Positions 56,176-63,654 of a stretch of DNA of 64,000 nucleotides are shown one piece after another. The position numbers were made by a program, and so were the translations under genes. This DNA is from Bog-756 sp963745955 (GTDB taxonomy: Bacteria; Actinomycetota; Acidimicrobiia; Acidimicrobiales; RAAP-2): assembly GCA_963745955.1 (NCBI GenBank), contig CAVUZI010000007.1, positions 558,001-622,000 of the forward strand. Reading direction: 5' to 3'. The notes under the pieces are model-generated. The model worked only from the letters and a program-made list of their open reading frames with translations, was not told where the DNA came from and made no database searches. How positions within the stretch are numbered: the first letter of the stretch is position 1; each line of letters starts with the position of its first letter.

Positions 56176-56582
56176 ATGATCGACGGTGCCATCGACCAGA
56201 TGGCCCCGCTGGTGGGAACCAAGGCGGCATTGCTTGCGGTCGGGGTGGACCGGGCCACCTGGTATCGGCGGCACCGCTTGAGCCCGAAACCGGTGCGACC
56301 CGAACGGGTCCCAACCCCTCAGCCCCGGGCCCTGTCGACCGTCGAGCGCAAGCAGATCAAGGCCCTCCTCGAGTCCGACGAGTTCGTCGACGAGGCCCCG
56401 GCCACCGTCTACGCCAAGCTTCTCGACCAGGGCACCTACCTGGGGTCGGTCTCCACCATGTACCGGATCCTCCATGAGCACGACGAGGTTCGTGAACGCC
56501 GCCGTCAGGCCACCCATCCCGCCCACAAGAAACCCGAGCTCATCGCCTCCACGCCGAACTCGGTGTGGAGCTGGGACATCGA
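56176..56582 (+). pseudogene. IS3-family transposase OrfB, N-terminal part
   Basis: From ATG 56176 the protein (AIDQMAPLVGTKAALLAVGVD, RATWYRRHR, FVDEAPATVYAKLLDQGTYL, SVSTMYRILHEHDEVRERR, PNSVWSWDI) is a typical IS3 OrfB. It ends exactly at WSWDI, just before the first catalytic Asp region is completed (usual continuation is TKL..). From there group II intron sequence follows. The remaining two thirds of the transposase are not found downstream. Confidence 0.85.
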
Positions 56583-57181
56583 GCGCCACGAGGCGCTCCC
56601 GAACCGTGCGGTGATGAAAGGACACCGCCTGCCGGTCGTCGCAGCGGCCGGTTGAAGCTGAGGGCAGTCCGATCCCCGACACGGGGGCAAGGGCGGCAAG
56701 CAGCCCTGACAACGCCGGGACAGGTCAGCACCGTCAGATGGCCTCGGGTCCGGCAAGCAAGACAGGAAGGTGTAACGACAGTGAATCAGTGTATGAACGC
56801 CCCTCAAGAGCTGACCACCAGCCGCAACCTGACGGATGGCTGGGTAGCGGCGCACACCCGCAGCTTGCTGCGGGGAACTCCTTGGTCGGTTGATGTCGCC
56901 GATCGGGAGGCCACGAAGAATGCCTGCGGTGTACTCGTGGCGATGCCGCAGGGGCATAGCTGGGCACCTCCCCTGTCAAGCGGTTCGGGAGTGAACGTGG
57001 GAACCGTTCCGGTGGCCCCCTCACCAGCAGGCAGGTTGCCAGCTGACGGGAAGGTCCGTGGTCGGCTGATGCCGCCGGAATGGGGCGGAGGGGTCGTAGT
57101 AGTCCGAGGCCGGGAAAGCCGGTCACATGGCGAAGGACCCCAGCGTGATCGCAGCATCAATGCTGAAGGTGGAGTTCGTCG

Positions 57182-58612
57182 GTGAATATCGGCGATCCGT
57201 GGCCAGACCTCGATGAGGCAGAGCTGCGGGTACATCAGATGCAGACGAAGCTGCACCAGTGGGCGACGGCTGATCCTGGCCGCCGCTTCGATGACCTGTT
57301 CAACCTCGTTGTGGACCCGGCCTTCCTCGTTGTGGCGTGGAACCGGGTACGGGGGAACAAGGGTGCAAGGACCGCCGGAGTCGACGGGGTAAAGCCTGCC
57401 TCGATCGTCTTCGGCGCCGAGGAGTTGCTCGGAGGCCTGCGAGATGATCTCAAAGGCCGACGGTTCACCCCGTCCCGGGTGCGGGAGAAGGTGATCCCGA
57501 AGGCGTCGGGCAAGGTCCGCCGCCTCGGGATTCCAACTGCCGCTGACCGGGTGGTCCAAGCATCCTTGAAGTTGGTGCTGGAGCCGGTCTTCGAGGCGGA
57601 CTTCAAGCCGTGCAGCTACGGCTTCCGCCCGAAGCGCCGGGCCCAGGACGCCATTGCCGAGATCCACTTCCTTGGCGCACCCACTCGCAACTACGAGTGG
57701 GTCTTCGAGGCAGATATCACGGCATGCTTCGACGAGATCGACCACGTGGCCCTCACGGACCGGGTGCGACGTCGGATCGGAGACAAACGCATCCTGGGAC
57801 TGGTGAAGGCGTTCTTGCGGGCCGGCATCCTCTCCGAGGATGGTCTTGACCGCACGACCATCACCGGCACCCCCCAGGGCGGCATCCTTTCACCGCTGCT
57901 GGCCAACATTGCCCTCTCCGTGCTGGACGAGCACTTCTCAGCCAAATGGGAAGCGCTCGGCCCAACCTGGAGACGCGCCAAGCATCGACGTGCCGGGGTC
58001 CCAGCCATGCGGATCGTCCGCTACGCGGACGACTTCGTGGTCATGGTCAACGGGCTACGCGGGGATGCTGAAGCACTATGGGATGAGGTCGGCTCTGTGC
58101 TCGCTCCGATGGGCCTGCGCCTGTCGGAGGAGAAAACGAGGGTGTGCCACATCGACGAGGGGTTCGACTTCCTGGGGTGGCACATTCAACGCCGCCGCTG
58201 GAGAGGTCGGACCGGCAAGATGGCGGTCTACACCTATCCGTCGAAGAAGGCGCTTGCCTCTGTGATGGCCAAGGTGCGATCGCTGACTCGCAGAGCGAAG
58301 CATCGAACGCTCGCCGACCTGCTGCGCTCGGTTAATCCGGTGCTGCGGGGATGGTGCAACTACTTCCGTCACGGTGTGTCCTCCCGCACGTTCAGTTATG
58401 TCGATCACTTCAGCTTCTGGAGGATCGTGGGCTGGCTGCGCAAACGACACGTTGGACTGAAGAAGGGGACCCTTGTCCGCCGTTTCCTCCCACGCTGGGA
58501 GGTCAGGGATGGCAAGGTCGAGATGTTCCGGCCACAAACGGTGCCGATTGTCAGGTATCGCTACCGGGGCACTCGAATTCCCTCGCCATGGACGAGCATC
58601 ACAGCGGCCTGA
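57182..58612 (+). CDS. Group II intron reverse transcriptase/maturase
   Basis: About 476 residues with all RT blocks: NKGARTAGVDGVKPASI, IPKASGKVRRLGIPTAADRVVQ, CSYGFRPKRRAQDAI, EADITACFDEIDH, TPQGGILSPLLANIALS and the catalytic MRIVRYADDFVVMV. The maturase X domain follows (RSVNPVLRGWCNYFRHG). There is no HNH endonuclease domain. The frame is intact. GTG 57182 (VNIGDPWPD) is taken as start. It would splice the surrounding intron and copy it into DNA; with mismatched exons, splicing still depends only on the intron and nearby exon pairing. Confidence 0.93.
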   Translation: MNIGDPWPDLDEAELRVHQMQTKLHQWATADPGRRFDDLFNLVVDPAFLVVAWNRVRGNKGARTAGVDGVKPASIVFGAEELLGGLRDDLKGRRFTPSRVREKVIPKASGKVRRLGIPTAADRVVQASLKLVLEPVFEADFKPCSYGFRPKRRAQDAIAEIHFLGAPTRNYEWVFEADITACFDEIDHVALTDRVRRRIGDKRILGLVKAFLRAGILSEDGLDRTTITGTPQGGILSPLLANIALSVLDEHFSAKWEALGPTWRRAKHRRAGVPAMRIVRYADDFVVMVNGLRGDAEALWDEVGSVLAPMGLRLSEEKTRVCHIDEGFDFLGWHIQRRRWRGRTGKMAVYTYPSKKALASVMAKVRSLTRRAKHRTLADLLRSVNPVLRGWCNYFRHGVSSRTFSYVDHFSFWRIVGWLRKRHVGLKKGTLVRRFLPRWEVRDGKVEMFRPQTVPIVRYRYRGTRIPSPWTSITAA

Positions 58613-59467
58613 TCACGTGGAGAGCCGGATGCGGTGAGAGTCGCACGTCCGGTTCGGAGGGCGGGCCGGGGAGACCGACCGGGCGAAATCCCGGCACGGC
58701 GCCCCGGTCCGACCCCTACACCAATACTGCTGGGATTCTCCGATGATCTTTGGATCGTTGCCGTTTTCAACCTTCTTGTGACCTGCGACGACGAAGGTGG
58801 GCTTGAGCGCCGCAACCACATCCAGGTTGGCAACCCACTGCGCCCTTTCGGCCTCCCCGGTCTCGGCCGTCATCATGTGCACCTCGTTGTAGGCCAGATC
58901 TCCAGTGACAACCGCGGCCAGCGACGGGATGTGGAGGAGGGTGCTTTCGGCCGTATCGGCCTGGCCGATCTTGATGACACGGAGCTCGTTACCCTCGAGG
59001 TCAATCGAGGTGGACGCCAAGAGTTGAGGCAGCACCTTGTCGGCCCCGGTGGGAACCTCACCAGGGAAAATCGCCTCCCAGTATCCGGACATGCCTCCCG
59101 TAGCCTCGAACTCCACGCGGGCGAGGACCTCGGGCGTCGCCCACCCAATGAGACCAGGGAACCGATGAGTCAATCGGGCCAGGCCGAGCCAATGGTCGCC
59201 GTGACCGTGCGTGATGTAGATATCGGTGAGTCGCCGGCCCTTCGTGTCGATCCAGTCGGCCAGGGCGTCAGCTTGGTCGAATGTCGCGAATGCGTCGACG
59301 AGGATCGCCTCGTGATCGCCGTAGATCAGCGTGCTCGAACAGGGTGACCAGGTTGGCAGGTCATCCGGAGATACAGGCGCGGTGGAGCTCACGATCGGTC
59401 TCCCGGGGGTCGTGTAGACCTCGATCGTCAGGCCTGCCGCGCCATCCGCGGTGTCGTGGAGGGTCAT
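58613..59467 (-). CDS. Metallo-beta-lactamase-fold hydrolase, 3' end replaced by intron
   Basis: ATG 59467 follows AGGTGGAAACC. The fold is clear: ILVDAFATFDQADALADWI, the metal motif THGHGDHWLGL (HxHxDH), VVTGDLAYNEVH and VVAGHKK. Conserved sequence ends at KIIGESQQY near 58725. The last 35 residues are encoded by the 3' end of the group II intron. Only a short C-terminal helix is lost, so activity is conceivable. It resembles the group of MBL enzymes acting on small organic substrates. A TetR regulator is divergent 147 bases away and probably controls it. Confidence 0.85.
   Translation of the reverse strand: MTLHDTADGAAGLTIEVYTTPGRPIVSSTAPVSPDDLPTWSPCSSTLIYGDHEAILVDAFATFDQADALADWIDTKGRRLTDIYITHGHGDHWLGLARLTHRFPGLIGWATPEVLARVEFEATGGMSGYWEAIFPGEVPTGADKVLPQLLASTSIDLEGNELRVIKIGQADTAESTLLHIPSLAAVVTGDLAYNEVHMMTAETGEAERAQWVANLDVVAALKPTFVVAGHKKVENGNDPKIIGESQQYWCRGRTGAPCRDFARSVSPARPPNRTCDSHRIRLST
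58622..58655 (+). ncRNA. Group II intron domain V
   Basis: A 34-base hairpin beginning GAGCCGGATGCGG and ending CGCACGTCCGGTTC, with a GTGAGAGT apex, is the catalytic domain V pattern (AGC/GTT pairing at the base). It begins 10 bases after the RT stop codon, the normal place. Confidence 0.9.
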
Positions 59468-59578
59468 GGTTTCCACCTCTCTCGAGAGGTCAACCGTCGA
59501 TGGCGGTCGGCTCATTTGGGTGGACTCAAGCAAGGGCTCATAATCCACATAAGAAATGAGGATTACAAATACACTCTT

Positions 59579-59589
59579 GATTGTCAATC
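59579..59589. promoter_or_regulatory. Palindrome between MBL and TetR genes
   Basis: GATTG-T-CAATC is a perfect 11-bp dyad in the shared promoter region, 25 bases before the TetR start. It is a candidate TetR operator. AT-rich sequence (ATTACAAATACAC) just to its left could hold promoter elements. Confidence 0.5.
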
Positions 59590-59614
59590 GGTCCATGGTT
59601 CCTGGAGGTCTTTG

Positions 59615-60193
59615 GTGGGTACGTCTCAAGCGGACAAGGCGGTAAGTCACGACCGCATTCTCGATATCGCTTCGGCGCGGATCCGCCGGGAGGGCATGGA
59701 AAGCCTGACGGTGGCCCAGCTCATGAAGGACGCGGGGTTGACCCCTGGCGGGTTCTACCGGCACTTCGACTCACGGGATCACCTCGTCGCCGAAGCCGCA
59801 CGCCGCGCCCTAGTCCAGGGCAGTGCTTGGACCATTGGGGCCGACCAACGGAGGGGGCCACGAGGCTTCACAAACCTTGTCGACGGGTATCTGAGCGAGT
59901 GGCATCGGGATCACCCCGAATCTGGCTGTGGCATAGCTGGGATCGCCGCGGATGTCGCCCGATCAGACGGCACGGCCCGTAGCGGATACAGCCAGAAGGT
60001 GAAGGAGTGCCTCGGACTGATCACCGAACTGCTAGACGAGCCCGACCATGAAGTCGCGGAACGCGAGGCGGTCCTCACCCTCAGCTCTATCGTCGGTGCT
60101 ATCTCGTTGGCCCGCGCAGTGGACGACCCAGAGCTGTCCAAGGCAATTCTGGTACGAGCTGCAACGGCACTGAAAGAACTCGATTCGAACTAG
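59615..60193 (+). CDS. TetR-family transcriptional regulator
   Basis: The 192-residue protein has an N-terminal helix-turn-helix (RILDIASARIRREGMESLTV, KDAGLTPGGFYRHFDSRDHLV) of the subgroup with GGFYRHF, and a helical ligand domain with a cysteine (HPESGCGIAGIAADVARS). GTG 59615 follows GGAGG. It is divergent from the metallo-beta-lactamase gene, the usual arrangement for a repressor and its target. The inducer is unknown. Confidence 0.92.
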   Translation: MGTSQADKAVSHDRILDIASARIRREGMESLTVAQLMKDAGLTPGGFYRHFDSRDHLVAEAARRALVQGSAWTIGADQRRGPRGFTNLVDGYLSEWHRDHPESGCGIAGIAADVARSDGTARSGYSQKVKECLGLITELLDEPDHEVAEREAVLTLSSIVGAISLARAVDDPELSKAILVRAATALKELDSN

Positions 60194-60254
60194 GTGGAGT
60201 TCTGGGGAAGTGCGGATTGCCTGTCGAACCGGCTCCGCCGATTCTGACCAACAG

Positions 60255-60397
60255 TTGACCCAACAATTCTGTCCGAAAGCGTCGCAAGCCGATCGACTGC
60301 GTCCCAGCCACCTTCGTGATCACCGCCATTGACCCGGAAAACAGGAGTCGCTGCGACAGAAGAGGACGGACAGAGAAATTCAGGAACGGGCTTTTTC
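60255..60397. repeat. Element right-end sequence, copy 2
   Basis: Homologous to 53290-53426 and in the same order and spacing up to the att core, marking the right end of element B. Nothing coding is seen here. Confidence 0.85.
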
Positions 60398-60434
60398 ATC
60401 CCAAGGTGGCGAGATCGAGACTCGCACGCCCCAC
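60398..60434. repeat. Third att copy (tRNA-Lys 3' end, shortened)
   Basis: 37 bases from ATCCCAAGGTGG to CCCCAC match the tRNA 3' part with one mismatch. The anticodon loop and CCA end are not preserved. It closes element B and lies seven bases before an integrase fragment. Confidence 0.88.
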
Positions 60435-60440
60435 GGGCAC

Positions 60441-60672
60441 GATGACCGAAGTTCGACCCGGCGTGTGGCGGCTTCGCGTCTACGCCGGCCGTCGGACCAA
60501 CGGCTCGCCCATCCATATAGATCGAGCCGGCGCTTGCCGCCCTGCTTCTGTTGGGTGTCCGTTGACAGGATACGAGGTGACGGTCGTTCAGTTCATCAAT
60601 GAACTTCAGCGACAGCGTCGGTCGCTCAGAGCGAGTCGTGGGAGTTGGGAAGCGATGACGTCTGCCACGTGA
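60441..60672 (+). pseudogene. Tyrosine integrase N-terminal fragment
   Basis: MTEVRPGVWRLRVYAGRRTN followed by GSPIHI is the arm-binding N-terminus of a tyrosine integrase, similar in layout to the start of the integrase at 39427. After about 28 residues the homology ends, and no core or catalytic domain follows. Its position right beside an att copy mirrors the left end of element A, so it is a relic of a third element. Confidence 0.8.
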
Positions 60673-61882
60673 CTCCCACGCACATCTCGTCGGATGATCC
60701 GTCGCCGAACGTGACGAAATGCGGAGGCGCCTTACGGAGGACCGGCAACTCTTGTGCCAACTCGGGGTCGTAGCTGCAGTTGATCTGTATTTGCTCGCCG
60801 CGACTCACCGGGATGGGCGCCACGTTGTACGCCTTTTGGTAGTGGAAGTTGTAGTTCGGGACGTTCAGGATGGTCTTGGCTTGCGGTGTCCCCGGATTGA
60901 GCACCATCGTGAACCCGACCCCCAACAGGTGCATATGCGGCTGGATCCTGTCGATGTAGCCGTTTGATCCGACCCGCCATGTGCACGTGGCCGTATCACC
61001 GACGGGCGGGTCGTCCGGGTTTTCACCACATACCTCGTCGATGCCCTTGGCCATCTCAACGCCGCCGGAGCCGAACCGCTGGTTCAGGTAGTTGAGGGAC
61101 GCCTGATAGTTGCAAAGCGGCCCAGTCACACCGGCCGGGCAGGGGATGTTCGGCGGGGCGATCAGGTATTGGGATTGCATCGGCAACAGTGGTGTGGACA
61201 CCGGTACCGTGTGGAGCATGAGCCCGTTCGTCACGGGCTTGTCGCCCACCAGCAGGTTGTAGTGCACCTGCTCGATCACCAGACTCCCCTTGGGCAGCGA
61301 GATCCCCGTACCCTTGGGCAGCACGTCTTCGCCGTGCCCAGGCGCCCACACGCTCAGGAAGGGGGTGCTCATGAAAGCGGCGAGCGACGCACTAGGCAAC
61401 GCTGGCGCGCCGAAGCACGTCCATCCCTTGCCGCTGGTGGCCACATTGGCGGCGATGGCCTGAGCCGTCATAGATGGGGGCACGAGGGCGAGTACGGCGT
61501 GGTGGACCTCGGGACTGCCCGGTTTGAACTGGCTCGAGATCACGTATGAGTTCTGGGTGATGTGCGGATTGACCAAGCTGCAGTGGTAGTCGTCGGTCGC
61601 CCCCACGGCCGCCTTGGGCGTGTACTTCGGTGACGCCACCGACACGGTGGAGACAGGCGTTTGCGACGACGGTTTCGCCTCGGTCGACCCCGAGGTGGCC
61701 GTCAGCGCCACCGCGCCGAGTGCGCCCGCCACGAGCACCACGCCGATAGCCACGATCACGGCCCGCGGCATACCCATGGAGCCGCCCAGGCGGCGCCGCT
61801 TCGGCGGGACGGGCCCTTGTGACGCCCCGTCGTCCGTTCGGTCGACAGAGTGGCTGTCGGCCTGCTCGATGAGATCGGTCAT
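60626..61882 (-). CDS. Membrane-anchored copper type II monooxygenase-like protein
   Basis: The 418-residue protein has a short polar N-terminus, one helix (AVIVAIGVVLVAGALGAVALTA, about residues 41-62) and a large external domain. Ligand-type motifs match the peptidylglycine/dopamine monooxygenase fold: EVHHAVLALV (CuA pair), EQVHYNLLVG, IQPHMHLLGVG (CuB H-x-H) and SSDEMCVG (Met ligand). Six or so cysteines could form disulfides. Such bacterial proteins are little studied, and substrate and activity are unknown. ATG 61882 follows GGGAGA. It overlaps the integrase relic on the other strand by 47 bases. Confidence 0.82.
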   Translation of the reverse strand: MTDLIEQADSHSVDRTDDGASQGPVPPKRRRLGGSMGMPRAVIVAIGVVLVAGALGAVALTATSGSTEAKPSSQTPVSTVSVASPKYTPKAAVGATDDYHCSLVNPHITQNSYVISSQFKPGSPEVHHAVLALVPPSMTAQAIAANVATSGKGWTCFGAPALPSASLAAFMSTPFLSVWAPGHGEDVLPKGTGISLPKGSLVIEQVHYNLLVGDKPVTNGLMLHTVPVSTPLLPMQSQYLIAPPNIPCPAGVTGPLCNYQASLNYLNQRFGSGGVEMAKGIDEVCGENPDDPPVGDTATCTWRVGSNGYIDRIQPHMHLLGVGFTMVLNPGTPQAKTILNVPNYNFHYQKAYNVAPIPVSRGEQIQINCSYDPELAQELPVLRKAPPHFVTFGDGSSDEMCVGVTWQTSSLPNSHDSL

Positions 61883-62313
61883 GGTCTCCCGTCCCCGTCC
61901 TGGCACCGACTCGGCGTGTTACCCCACCCCGAGTATGTCCGGTGCGAAGGCTAACCCACGCCCGGACAGAATGCACCGGTAGCGGGAGACCCGCCCAGGA
62001 AGCCGTAGGACGCCGCTTCCACGGTCGTCAGCTTGTTGACGGTGCCAACCACGACCGCGATTGCACCGGCCACGCCACCGATCCCCACATCGACCGATCC
62101 GGCCACCGCCGGGAAACTTGGGAGTCGCTGTCACGAATCGAGCCTGACGAGCGTGTCCGCCGCCGGCTGTGGGTCAAATAGCTCCGTTCAAAGCGACGGT
62201 GCTGAGCGATCCGCGAACTGCCCACGATCGCACCCTGGGGGCAGGGGCGAACGCCTTATGGCCCTCGGTTTCCGGCGGCTCCGCCGGGCAGGCTTGTGAC
62301 ACTCAGTCAGTCG
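61883..62313. other. 431-bp region without a supported gene
   Basis: On the minus strand an open stretch ending at 61951 reads GGVAGAIAVVVGTVNKLTTVE then a short Gly-rich end; it resembles the C-terminus of a small secreted or membrane protein but has no clear start. The rest, including the promoter of the copper-protein gene, shows no motif I can name. Confidence 0.4.
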
Positions 62314-62586
62314 CTACTGCTGGACAAGGTCGACGAGCGGCATGATGACGGGCGGCTGGGCCAACTCGATGCCTAGCTCCTGCATCACAGGCCCGAGGTA
62401 GGTCAAGAACTCATCGAACGCCTCTTGGCTTTCCCAGATGTCGAAGACCTGCAGCTTGCCCTCTTCGCCAAAACAGGAGTGGAGCTTCATTGCGCTTTCA
62501 GGTGCCCCGGCCTCCGCGAGACGGGCGCGGCCCTGGGTGTGCTGGTCAGAAGTCATGTTCTTGGTGACGATGTAGATAGCGATCAC
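62314..62586 (-). CDS. Small dimeric alpha/beta-barrel protein
   Basis: GTG 62586 follows AAGGAG and gives 90 residues: VIAIYIVTKNMTSDQHTQGR at the first strand-helix, KLHSCFGEEGKLQVFDIWES then QEAFDEFLTYLGPVMQELGI. The pattern is that of the ferredoxin-like ABM/EthD-type dimeric barrel; no cofactor motif is visible. It is divergent from the SnoaL-type gene at 62858 and may belong with that cluster. Confidence 0.75.
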   Translation of the reverse strand: MIAIYIVTKNMTSDQHTQGRARLAEAGAPESAMKLHSCFGEEGKLQVFDIWESQEAFDEFLTYLGPVMQELGIELAQPPVIMPLVDLVQQ

Positions 62587-62857
62587 AGGAGGGCTCCTTG
62601 TTCGAGGGATACGCACACCATTCGTCTGGGGTGCTCGGCTGGATCACTGTATTCCAAGGGTGCCATTTCTACCTCGGCTGCCCCCACTACACGTCGGCTT
62701 GGCGGCGGTAACCGACCGGGCACGATTGCCAGCGGCTTACCCCCATGAATCAGGCGCGTCTGGGCGTTCGGGCACATCGCAACCGTGCACCCAGTGCCCA
62801 GGGCAACTATCTTGCCGAAAGGGGGGTTCATCCAGGGTCTTCGGTTGAAAGGAGCCA

Positions 62858-63265
62858 GTGGTGGGAGCCGACGAAAACGTCAAGACTATCCAGGAGGTAT
62901 ATGGGGCCTTCGGACGGGGAGATGTCCAGGCCGTTCTCGACAGAGTGACAGACGATGTCGATTGGGCGACCGAGACTTCCTCCACCGTGGCACCTTGGTA
63001 CGGAGTCCGACACGGCAAGGAAGGCGTGGCTTCCTTCTTTGAGGCATTCGGCTCAACCATGGAAGTTGAGGAGTTCAACCCCTATGCCTTTGCTGCGAAT
63101 GACAACGAGGTGCATACGGTGGTGCACTGTCGAGCCACGTCCCAGGCGACCGGCAAGGCGATCGACCACGATCTGCACCACTTCTTCCGGTTCGACAACG
63201 GCAAGATCGCCTTCTATCGGGGTACCGAGGACACCGCTCAAACCGAGGCCGCACTGAGACCCTGA
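62858..63265 (+). CDS. SnoaL-like (NTF2-fold) protein
   Basis: This 135-residue protein has NTF2-like features: NVKTIQEVYGAFGRGDVQAVL, DRVTDDVDWATE, YGVRHGKEGVASFFEAF, and the closing FFRFDNGKIAFYRGTED. These small conical barrels include polyketide cyclases, isomerases and orphan members. Two adjacent GTG codons (62858, 62861) can start it after AAAGGAG. It is followed 24 bases later by a monooxygenase-type gene, so they form an operon. Confidence 0.85.
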   Translation: MVGADENVKTIQEVYGAFGRGDVQAVLDRVTDDVDWATETSSTVAPWYGVRHGKEGVASFFEAFGSTMEVEEFNPYAFAANDNEVHTVVHCRATSQATGKAIDHDLHHFFRFDNGKIAFYRGTEDTAQTEAALRP

Positions 63266-63289
63266 CAGATCGGACGAAGGAGCACCCCG

Positions 63290-63634
63290 ATGATCTTCAT
63301 TGTCGTCAAGCACCCCGTTCGACCCGAGTACGCCGATATCTGGGTCTCCTTGGTCGAGGAGTTCACCGCGGCTACCCGGGCCGAACCAGGCAACATCTTC
63401 TTCGACTGGTTCCGAAGTCTTGAGGACTCCAACCTCTACGTCCTGGTGGAGGCGTTCCAAGATGCAGCCGCGGGGAAGGCGCATGTCAACTCGTCCCATT
63501 TCCAGGCCGCCACCAGCCAGCTCCCCAAATGGCTCTCCGCTGTGCCCGAAATCATCAACATCGAGGTGCCGAGTGAGGGTTGGTCACGAATGTCCGAAAT
63601 GCAGATCGAGGTGGGCGGCTCACTGTCTGAGTAA
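63290..63634 (+). CDS. Antibiotic-biosynthesis-monooxygenase-domain protein
   Basis: The 114-residue protein (MIFIVVKHPVRPEYADIW, FTAATRAEPGNIFFDWFRSL, NLYVLVEAFQDAAAGKAHVN) is a typical ABM/YgiN-like cofactor-free quinol monooxygenase-type barrel. Characterised relatives oxidise quinols or polyketide anthrones, but many act otherwise. ATG 63290 follows GAAGGAG. It lies between two SnoaL-type genes. Confidence 0.87.
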   Translation: MIFIVVKHPVRPEYADIWVSLVEEFTAATRAEPGNIFFDWFRSLEDSNLYVLVEAFQDAAAGKAHVNSSHFQAATSQLPKWLSAVPEIINIEVPSEGWSRMSEMQIEVGGSLSE

Positions 63635-63654
63635 ACCCGAGCCTGGGGGAACGA

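Larger units (their letters stand above)
56583..58719 (+). mobile_element. Group II intron with maturase
   Basis: About 600 bases of ribozyme sequence precede the RT gene, and domain V (58622-58655) and VI follow it. A 5' GTGCGG at 56605 and a stem GAGCGCC-ACGA-GGCGCTC just before it lie at the left junction, so the 5' end is somewhere in 56580-56605. The 3' end fits CCCTAC at 58714-58719. The left exon is IS3 and the right exon is the metallo-beta-lactamase-fold gene, so the copy has recombined. Confidence 0.8.
53427..60434. mobile_element. Tandem element B (7.0 kb), degraded
   Basis: Bounded by the att copies at 53427 and 60398 and ending in the same right-end sequence as element A. It lacks an integrase of its own. 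Contents are an aldehyde dehydrogenase tail, an IS66-type element, an IS3 fragment with a group II intron, a metallo-beta-lactamase-fold gene and a TetR regulator. Confidence 0.75.

Noticed and set aside
56585..56602. GAGCGCC-ACGA-GGCGCTC hairpin as proof of a class C (terminator-targeting) intron
   Set aside because: The hairpin may belong to the intron's own 5' region; the exact 5' boundary is unresolved.
61951..62134. Small secreted protein gene on the minus strand
   Set aside because: The only plausible frame has a stop at its upstream edge and no start with a ribosome site.
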